Origin: Propionibacterium sp.
GTDB taxonomy: Bacteria; Actinomycetota; Actinomycetes; Propionibacteriales; Propionibacteriaceae
Assembly (NCBI GenBank): GCA_012719335.1
Contig: JAAYAO010000243.1
Location: forward strand, 1 to 9,793
Direction of reading: 5' to 3'
DNA length: 9,793 nt
Below are positions 4,924-9,793 of this stretch, one piece after another. A program made the translations under genes and the position numbers. A model generated the notes under the pieces. It had not been told where the DNA came from. It made no database searches and was given only the letters and a program-made list of their open reading frames with translations. How positions within the stretch are numbered: position 1 is the stretch's first letter; every line of letters starts with the position of its first letter.

Positions 4924-5882
4924 CAGTTCCATCGGGCCGCCAGGGAGAGTGCGCCGAGGGCCGCGATCACCGCGAACACGATCGCGAAGCCGGCGAACCG
5001 GTCGGTGATTTCGTGTTCCACCTGCTCGTACCCCACTTCGGATCCGATGTTGTCGTACACCTCGCTCAGGTCGGAGGTGCTGGCGGCGCTGTAGGCCTGG
5101 CCGCCGGTGATCGTGGCGATCTCCTGCAGCAGTTGTTCGTCCGGTGGCACCCGGTGCCGCTCCCCGTCCAGCTCCACGAAGCCGTTCTCGGTGCCGTAGG
5201 CGATCGTGTGGACCGGCACCTCGGCCTCCCTGACCGCGTGCGCGGCCTGGATCGGTGAGCGTCCGGAGGTGTTTTCCCCGTCGCTGAGCAACACGATAGC
5301 TCCGGGGGCAACCACGCCCGGGTTGTCCGGGTCGCCGGGCACCTGGGCCAGGGTGCGGAGCGCCAGGTGCAGCACCTCACCGATGGCGGTGGAATCCTGC
5401 AACCCGACGTTCTGCATCACCGTGGCGATGCTGCCGTGGTTGGTGGTCGGTGGGATCACCTGGGCGGGGTTGCCCGAGAGGGTGAGCAGCGCCACGTTGT
5501 ACTTGTCGGGCAGGTCGTCGACGAAAGCGGTGATCGCCTCCTTCGCCGCGGCCAGCCGGTCGGGTGGCACATCGGTGGCGGCCATCGACTGGGACACGTC
5601 CAGGATCACCACCACGGTGGCCCGTTCCCGGGGCACGTCGACGGGCGCGTACGGCTTGGTGAACGCCACGGTCAACGAAATCAGGCTGAGCAGCGACACC
5701 GCGAACGCCAGGTGACGACGCCACTGGCCCTGTTTGGGTACCACCCGGCCGAGCACCGAGGTGTTGGTGAACCGCATGCCGCGCCGGTTCTTGCTGCGAC
5801 TGGCCCAGATGTAGGCGCCGATCAGCAGCGGAATCACCAGCAGCAACAGCAGCCGGTCGGGGTGGGTCAGGCCGATGTCCAT
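4923..5882 (-). CDS. BatA-like VWA-domain membrane protein (first paralogue)
   Basis: The 319-aa product repeats the architecture of its downstream paralogue: membrane segments at about residues 11-27, 58-74 and 297-315, with a VWA domain between about 88 and 280. All metal-site positions are present: D95, S97 and S99 in DVSQS, T165 in DSTAIGE and D201 in LLSDGENT. Proteins of this kind sit beside MoxR ATPases in the Bacteroides aerotolerance (Bat) operon and in the actinobacterial moxR1 locus, where they are thought to be the membrane-bound partner of the ATPase. The ATG shares its last base region with the DUF58 stop (TGATG), so translation should be coupled. Both paralogues keep complete sites, which argues against one being a decaying copy. 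Confidence 0.93.
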   Translation of the reverse strand: MDIGLTHPDRLLLLLVIPLLIGAYIWASRSKNRRGMRFTNTSVLGRVVPKQGQWRRHLAFAVSLLSLISLTVAFTKPYAPVDVPRERATVVVILDVSQSMAATDVPPDRLAAAKEAITAFVDDLPDKYNVALLTLSGNPAQVIPPTTNHGSIATVMQNVGLQDSTAIGEVLHLALRTLAQVPGDPDNPGVVAPGAIVLLSDGENTSGRSPIQAAHAVREAEVPVHTIAYGTENGFVELDGERHRVPPDEQLLQEIATITGGQAYSAASTSDLSEVYDNIGSEVGYEQVEHEITDRFAGFAIVFAVIAALGALSLAARWN

Positions 5883-6928
5883 CAGCGGCTCACCCCCTGC
5901 GGCGGGGCGTGCAGCATCGAGGCGACCCGGCGGTAGGCCAGCACGAACCGGGCGATGTCCTGCACCCAGTCGCGGTCGGTGCGCAACTGGATGTGCCCCG
6001 CCCCCGAACGGCGCAGCGCGATCCGGATCCGTTCCCGCTGGGCCGCGGCGGCGGCGTCCATGCGTTGCCGGGCGCCGGCGTCGGCGGTGTTCACGTACCG
6101 TTCGAAGTCGGTTTCGGGGTCGCGGATCAGTATTTCACCGACGTCGGGAAACTCGATCTCGCGGCGGTCGACCACCTCGATCGCGATCACCTGGTTGCGC
6201 ACCGACAGCCGCCGGATCGCGCGCTCCCAGGACGGTGGGACGTTCGGGTCGAGTTCGTGGTCACCCGGTTCCAGAAAATCCGATACCACCACGCGCAGGC
6301 CGCGGCGGCGTTGCATCCGGGCCATCTCCTCGATGCCCGAGGCCAGGGTCAGCGACCCCGTCGCGTGGTCGGGCACGATCGGTTCGTTCAACATGGTGCG
6401 CAACAGGCCGTACAGGGCGGTGCGCCCGGAGCGGGCGGGCAGCCGGCGCACCCGGTCGGGGCGCATCAGCATGCCGCCGAAGCGGTCACCCATCTTCTGG
6501 CTGAGGAAGCCGATCGTGGCGATCGCGGCGATCCCCAGATCTCGCTTGGTGACCCCGGCGGTGCCCCAGTTCATCGACGGGGTGACGTCCAGCAGCGCCC
6601 ACACCTCGAGTTCGCGGTCGGCCATCGTGTCGCGCACGTGCGGGACGGTGGTGCGTGCGGTCACCGCCCAGTCCATCTTGCGCACATCGTCCTCACCCAC
6701 CTGGTAGGGACGGGCGTCGTTGTTGTCGGCGCCGGGGCCGGGCAGCAAACCGAGATGGTCGCCCTGCAGGAAGCCCTCCAGCCGGCGCACGATGGTCAGC
6801 TCCAACCGGCGCAGCGCGGCTTCGGGGGCGAGCTTGTGCAACGGCAGGGTCGCCCCGGTGGGCGGCCCGATGACCGATGCGAGGGCTCCCTGCGGTTGCG
6901 TGGGAGCTGCGAAGTCCGGCGAACTCAT
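5882..6928 (-). CDS. DUF58 domain protein (MoxR-associated VWA-like)
   Basis: The 348-aa product shows the DUF58 signature: LPGPGADNNDARPYQVGEDD, followed by VRKMDWAVTAR and then an integrin-like strand LLDVTPSMNWG. D114, T116 and S118 form a DxTxS version of the metal site, with Thr in place of the first Ser. No membrane segment or signal peptide is evident, so it should be cytoplasmic or peripheral. DUF58 proteins nearly always accompany MoxR ATPases and are thought to bridge the ATPase and the VWA membrane partners. The frame is open to 6991, but that would overlap moxR deeply. ATG 6928 lies 4 nt after the moxR stop and is preferred. The C-terminal part (about 270-348) is Arg-rich and helical, with a basic surface. 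The stop overlaps the first VWA gene. Confidence 0.93.
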   Translation of the reverse strand: MSSPDFAAPTQPQGALASVIGPPTGATLPLHKLAPEAALRRLELTIVRRLEGFLQGDHLGLLPGPGADNNDARPYQVGEDDVRKMDWAVTARTTVPHVRDTMADRELEVWALLDVTPSMNWGTAGVTKRDLGIAAIATIGFLSQKMGDRFGGMLMRPDRVRRLPARSGRTALYGLLRTMLNEPIVPDHATGSLTLASGIEEMARMQRRRGLRVVVSDFLEPGDHELDPNVPPSWERAIRRLSVRNQVIAIEVVDRREIEFPDVGEILIRDPETDFERYVNTADAGARQRMDAAAAAQRERIRIALRRSGAGHIQLRTDRDWVQDIARFVLAYRRVASMLHAPPQGVSR

Positions 6929-6932
6929 GAAC

Positions 6933-7985
6933 TCAGTGGAAACCCGGCTGGTGTCGGTGCTGGGTCTGGCTGACCTCACGCTGTTCGGCATTCCACACCG
7001 GGGTCGGTGGCGGCACCATCGCCACCACCCGTTCGACCACCTGGGCGGGGTCGATGTTGTCGGCGACCGCGTCGAAACCGAGCACCAACCGGTGCGCCAT
7101 CACGTCCTTGGCAACCGACTGCACGTCGGTGGGCAGCACGTAATCGCGTCCGTGGATCAGCGCCAGGGCCCGGGAGGCGGCAACCAGGCCGAGGGTGGCA
7201 CGCGGGCTGCAGCCGATCGAGATGACGTTGGTCAGGTCGGGCATACCGAAATCGGCCGGGGTACGGGTGGCCAGCACCAGCCGCACGATGTACTCGGCGA
7301 CCAGATTGTGCACGAACACCGCCGAGGCCTTCTGCTGCAGGGCCAGGACGGTCGGGTTGTCCAGCACCCGGCTCGGTTCGGGCGGTTCCACGCTCATCCG
7401 GCGCAGGATCTCGAACTCCTCGTTGCCGCGCGGGTACGGCACGTCCACCTTGAGCAGGAACCGGTCGCGCTGGGCTTCGGGCAGCGGGTACACACCCTCG
7501 GATTCGACCGGGTTCTGGGTGGCGATCACGATGAACGGCTTCGGGGCCGGGTAGGTGGCGCCGCCGATCGACACCTGCTTCTCCGCCATCAGCTCCAGCA
7601 TCGCCGACTGCACCTTGGCCGGTGCCCGGTTGATCTCGTCGGCCAGCACGAAGTTCACGAACACCGGGCCGAGTTCGACATCGAAGCCCTCCTGGGAGGC
7701 CTTGTAGATGCGGGTGCCGACGATGTCGCTGGGCACCAGGTCGGGGGTGAACTGTACGCGGGAGAACTCCCCGCCCACCACGGTCGCGAAGGAGCGCACC
7801 GCGAGGGTCTTGGCCACCCCGGGCACACCTTCGAGCAAACAGTGCCCCTTCGCCAGCAGGGCCACCATCAACTGCTCGACCATGTGCTCCTGGCCGACGA
7901 TCACCCGTTGCACTTGGGCGATCGCGTCGCCCACCAGAGTTGCCGCCTGCTGGGTGTCCATCGTGGCCGCGGGTTCGGTGCTCAC
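6933..7985 (-). CDS. MoxR-family AAA+ ATPase
   Basis: The 350-aa product is a complete MoxR-type AAA+ ATPase, a chaperone-like motor that acts on proteins together with VWA-domain partners. Walker A is GVPGVAKT (residues 53-60) and Walker B is VLADEI (113-118, D116/E117). Sensor 1 is ATQNP (N158), and EAQRDRF (170-176) holds the arginine-finger region. The C-terminal helical lid covers about residues 220-335. Translation should begin at GTG 7985: AGGAG at 7999-7995 is 9 nt upstream, while the next in-frame ATG (7961) has no ribosome-binding site. This is the first gene of the five-gene minus-strand operon, so its promoter in 7986-8091 should drive all five. The last 20 residues are polar (Q/H/S-rich) and probably disordered. 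Confidence 0.95.
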   Translation of the reverse strand: MSTEPAATMDTQQAATLVGDAIAQVQRVIVGQEHMVEQLMVALLAKGHCLLEGVPGVAKTLAVRSFATVVGGEFSRVQFTPDLVPSDIVGTRIYKASQEGFDVELGPVFVNFVLADEINRAPAKVQSAMLELMAEKQVSIGGATYPAPKPFIVIATQNPVESEGVYPLPEAQRDRFLLKVDVPYPRGNEEFEILRRMSVEPPEPSRVLDNPTVLALQQKASAVFVHNLVAEYIVRLVLATRTPADFGMPDLTNVISIGCSPRATLGLVAASRALALIHGRDYVLPTDVQSVAKDVMAHRLVLGFDAVADNIDPAQVVERVVAMVPPPTPVWNAEQREVSQTQHRHQPGFH

Positions 7986-7994
7986 TACGCATTA

Positions 7995-7999
7995 CTCCT
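7995..7999 (-). promoter_or_regulatory. Ribosome-binding site of moxR-family gene
   Basis: AGGAG on the minus strand lies 9 nt before GTG 7985 and is the best Shine-Dalgarno match in the operon. It decides the GTG start over the downstream ATG at 7961. An ATG at 7992-7990, only 2 nt after it, is out of frame and opens only a shadow frame. Confidence 0.7.
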
Positions 8000-8012
8000 G
8001 GGTGTGCTGCGA

Positions 8013-8026
8013 CGTTCGAATGAACG
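8013..8026. promoter_or_regulatory. Palindrome CGTTC-N4-GAACG upstream of moxR
   Basis: CGTTC (8013-8017) and GAACG (8022-8026) form a perfect 5-bp inverted repeat around GAAT, 28 nt upstream of the moxR start. It would sit just after a transcription start predicted from the -10-like box at 8036-8041. It could be a repressor site. It does not match the mycobacterial LexA box, whose arms are TCGAAC/GTTCGA. Confidence 0.3.
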
Positions 8027-8035
8027 CCACGGGCC

Positions 8036-8041
8036 ACGATA
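8036..8041 (-). promoter_or_regulatory. Putative -10 box of the moxR operon
   Basis: TATCGT on the minus strand fits the TANNNT pattern, with a predicted start near 8028. That leaves a short leader containing the palindrome at 8013-8026 and the AGGAG ribosome-binding site. No convincing -35 box is seen, so this is a weak call. Confidence 0.28.
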
Positions 8042-8091
8042 CGCGAACAGAGAGGCGATCATGGCGCGCAAGTGTGATGAGATATACCCCG

Positions 8092-9063
8092 ATGTCCGAT
8101 CCCACCGGCCCATCCGGCCCGCAACCGGAGGCCTTTCCGCTGCTCCCGCAGGATCCACCGTCGGTCGGTGGGTTTTGGCTGGACGCTCGTTTGCATGCCC
8201 AGCCGTCCGGCGTGGCGTTCCTGGCCCACGACGACGACGCCCGTCCGCTGGTGATCGTGCTGCTGTCGGAGGGGGCCGCCGGCGATGCCGCCGCCCGCGA
8301 CCGGATGGCCGGGATGGTCAACCGCCTGCACATCGACCAGGTGGTGGCCCGTGGCGGTCAGGGCCAGGACACCGGACGCCTCGCGCGCCGCTATGTGCGT
8401 GACAACGACGCCCCGGTGGCCCCGGCCGAAGCCCCGAACGCACCCTGGGTAGCGTTGGCCCACGACGGGACGACCAGCTCACCGCGGATCGCCGAGGAGA
8501 TCCTCACCGAGGTGTCGATGGCCCTGCTGCCACAACAGGGCGCGGCCGCCGGCCCCGACTACCGGCATTACTGGATCGACCGGATCAACCCGGGCCGATC
8601 CCGGATCTGGCCGTTGCCCTGGCCGGGCCGGCACGATCGGGCGGGCTGGGTGACGATCCTGGTGTCCTGGATTCTGATGTTGCTGTTGGCCGCGTTGGCG
8701 GTGCTGATCGCGATCTTGTTGTTCCGCAACGAACCGCCGCAATCGCCACCCCCGCCGGTGGAACAGACCGCCTCCCCGCAATCGGGGTCCCCGCCCCCGG
8801 ATTCGAGTTCACCGTCACCGGATTCGGCCTCACCGTCCCCGGAGTCCGGGTCACCCTCGCCCGAGTCGGGCTCCCCCTCACCCGAATCCGGGTCGCCCAG
8901 CCCGGAGTCGGGATCACCGTCCCCGGAATCGGGGTCCCCCTCGCCCACCGATTCGGGGTCACCGAGCCCGGAGTCGGGTTCGCCGTCGCCGTCGGGTGAT
9001 GAGACCGGGCCGTCGCCGTCCGAATCGGGCGGGGGCCAGCCCTCGCCGAGGTCCCGGCTGTGA
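8092..9063 (+). CDS. Single-pass membrane protein with SPSPESG repeat tail, function unknown
   Basis: I cannot assign a function. The 323-aa product has three parts. The N-terminal domain (residues 1-185) is soluble-looking, with conserved-type segments GFWLDARLHAQPSGVAFLAH, VVARGGQGQD and WPLPWPGRHDRAGW. One membrane helix follows (W186-F211), then a Pro/Ser/Glu/Gly tail (212-323) built on the heptad SPSPESG. Basic residues before the helix and an uncharged start suggest the N-domain inside and the tail outside, where it could span or contact the cell wall. The start is uncertain. ATG 8092 (MSDPTGPSG) is chosen because an A/T-rich stretch lies just before it; in-frame ATG 8077 is an alternative. 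Neither has a good ribosome-binding site. The gene diverges from the moxR operon and overlaps the HAD gene by 4 nt. Confidence 0.85.
   Translation: MSDPTGPSGPQPEAFPLLPQDPPSVGGFWLDARLHAQPSGVAFLAHDDDARPLVIVLLSEGAAGDAAARDRMAGMVNRLHIDQVVARGGQGQDTGRLARRYVRDNDAPVAPAEAPNAPWVALAHDGTTSSPRIAEEILTEVSMALLPQQGAAAGPDYRHYWIDRINPGRSRIWPLPWPGRHDRAGWVTILVSWILMLLLAALAVLIAILLFRNEPPQSPPPPVEQTASPQSGSPPPDSSSPSPDSASPSPESGSPSPESGSPSPESGSPSPESGSPSPESGSPSPTDSGSPSPESGSPSPSGDETGPSPSESGGGQPSPRSRL
8830..8997 (+). repeat. Tandem 21-bp coding repeat (SPSPESG heptads)
   Basis: Eight units run in frame: five of SPSPESG, one of SPSPTDSG (24 bp), one more SPSPESG, and a final SPSPSG (18 bp). No two units are identical in DNA because Ser, Pro, Glu and Gly codons are shuffled (TCA/TCC/TCG/AGC, CCC/CCG, GAA/GAG, GGA/GGC/GGG/GGT). 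The peptide is therefore far better kept than the DNA. Related but looser S/P/D-rich sequence precedes it from about 8770. Confidence 0.9.
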
Positions 9064-9793
9064 GCGGGCGGTCGCCCGTCCGGATGATCGCCAGCGATCT
9101 GGACGGCACCTTCCTGGATCCGACCGGCGCGGTGTCGGCTGTGAACCGGCGGGCGGTGCGCGAGGCGACCGACGCCGGGCTGCACGTGGTGTTCGCCACC
9201 GGCCGGCCCCCGTCCTGGCTGTCGGTGTTGGAGGATCTCGACCTGGCCCACACCATCGTGGTGGCCTCCAACGGGGCCCTGCTCTACGACATCGCCACCG
9301 GTGAGGTGCTGCAACAGCACGCGATGTCGAACGAGGTCGTGCTGGAGTTGGCCGACCGGATGCGCGAAGCCCTGCCCGGGGTGAGTTTCGGGATCCAGCA
9401 GGACCACACCTTCGGGCACGAACCGGGCTATTTCGACGATGTGGTGCTCACCTCGGTGCCCGACACCGTCGATGCCGCCACCGTCGCCCGGTTCCGCGCC
9501 GGCCTGGTCGAGGGCCCGCTGCCCGAGTTGGTCGCGGCCGGGGCGTTCGTGAAGGTGCTGGTGAAACACCCCACCGCCTCCCCCGCCCGGATGGCCGAGG
9601 TGGTCGAACAGGTGGCCGGGGGCGAGGTGACCGCGACCTATTCGATGGGCCACTCCACCGGCCTGTTGGAGCTCAGCGCGCCCGGCATCTCCAAGGCGAC
9701 GACGCTGGCCACCCACGCCGAGGAGCTGGGCGTCGACGCCTCCCAGGTGGCCGCTTTCGGCGACATGCCCAACGACCTGGCCATGCTGCACTG
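9060..9793 (+). CDS. Cof-type HAD-family hydrolase (C-terminus cut by window edge)
   Basis: The first 244 codons are present; the usual length of 260-280 aa suggests about 20-35 are missing. It is a HAD-superfamily phosphatase of the Cof (IIB) type, which removes phosphate from small metabolites in the cytoplasm. Motif I is SDLDGT with nucleophile D13 and acid/base D15. Motif II is FATGR (T47), K212 in GISKATT is motif III, and FGDMPNDLAML (D235, N238, D239) is motif IV. The cap lies between motifs II and III, as expected for type II. GTG 9060 is preferred: GAGG at 9048-9051 is 8 nt upstream, and GTGA overlaps the stop of the previous gene. ATG 9084 (MIASDLDGT) is the alternative. The substrate cannot be predicted. 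Coupling to the repeat-tail membrane protein gene may be functional or only operon packing. Confidence 0.93.
   Translation, partial: MSGRSPVRMIASDLDGTFLDPTGAVSAVNRRAVREATDAGLHVVFATGRPPSWLSVLEDLDLAHTIVVASNGALLYDIATGEVLQQHAMSNEVVLELADRMREALPGVSFGIQQDHTFGHEPGYFDDVVLTSVPDTVDAATVARFRAGLVEGPLPELVAAGAFVKVLVKHPTASPARMAEVVEQVAGGEVTATYSMGHSTGLLELSAPGISKATTLATHAEELGVDASQVAAFGDMPNDLAMLH

Noticed and set aside
8013..8026. LexA/SOS box upstream of moxR
   Set aside because: The palindrome arms are CGTTC/GAACG around GAAT, not the TCGAAC/GTTCGA arms of the mycobacterial-type SOS box.
6720..8402. Plus-strand open frame of 560 codons across moxR and the divergent region
   Set aside because: It is mostly the mirror of the MoxR ATPase and the start of the DUF58 gene, then runs out of frame through the repeat-tail gene. 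It has no motifs. Only its internal ATG at 8061 with a good ribosome-binding site deserved a separate note.
8568..9791. Long minus-strand open frame with DSGDGDPDSG repeats
   Set aside because: The repeats are the antisense reading of the plus-strand SPSPESG heptads, and the rest lies opposite the HAD gene, whose motifs are intact. The calcium-binding look of the peptide is accidental.

Overview
The window reads as chromosomal DNA of a high-GC Gram-positive actinobacterium. It has strongly GC-biased third codon positions, GTG starts, leaderless-looking promoters (a TANNNT box 6-7 nt before ATG with no ribosome-binding site), and a moxR / DUF58 / VWA gene order familiar from actinobacteria. 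A member of the Propionibacteriales or a related order is plausible, but this is inference from gene style only.

Layout. (1) Positions 1-340, minus strand: a type II toxin-antitoxin module. It has a Phd/YefM-type antitoxin, the first 21 codons of a PIN-domain (VapC-type) toxin whose GTG start overlaps the antitoxin stop by 8 nt, and a perfect 7-5-7 palindrome over the putative -10 box. (2) Positions 341-721: no convincing gene, but three strong inverted repeats, two of which share an arm. (3) Positions 722-3030, plus strand: a two-gene unit of an FKBP-type peptidyl-prolyl isomerase and a family S9 (prolyl oligopeptidase-like) serine peptidase, 5 nt apart. (4) Positions 3031-3256: a convergent intergenic region with REP-like palindromic repeats in both orientations. 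(5) Positions 3257-7985, minus strand: a tightly coupled five-gene operon in the order MoxR AAA+ ATPase, DUF58 protein, BatA-like VWA membrane protein 1, BatA-like VWA membrane protein 2, YggS-family PLP-binding protein. Four junctions are within 4 nt or overlap. (6) Positions 8092-9063, plus strand, divergent from moxR: an unrecognised single-pass membrane protein with a Ser-Pro-Glu-Gly repeat tail. (7) From 9060 to the window end: a Cof-type HAD hydrolase, cut by the window and overlapping the previous gene by 4 nt.

How the parts work together. MoxR, DUF58 and VWA proteins are known to form ATPase/chaperone-like assemblies in which the ATPase acts with MIDAS-bearing VWA partners, probably at the membrane. 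Here two tandem VWA paralogues, both with intact metal sites, suggest a duplicated or heteromeric membrane partner. YggS (pyridoxal-phosphate homeostasis) is translationally coupled to this operon. The FKBP/S9 pair joins a prolyl isomerase to a peptidase of the prolyl-oligopeptidase clan. I do not see an entirely new defence or mobile system. The most unusual items are the REP-like array that reaches into the yggS stop codon, the codon-scrambled repeat tail, and the alternative hairpins ahead of the FKBP gene.
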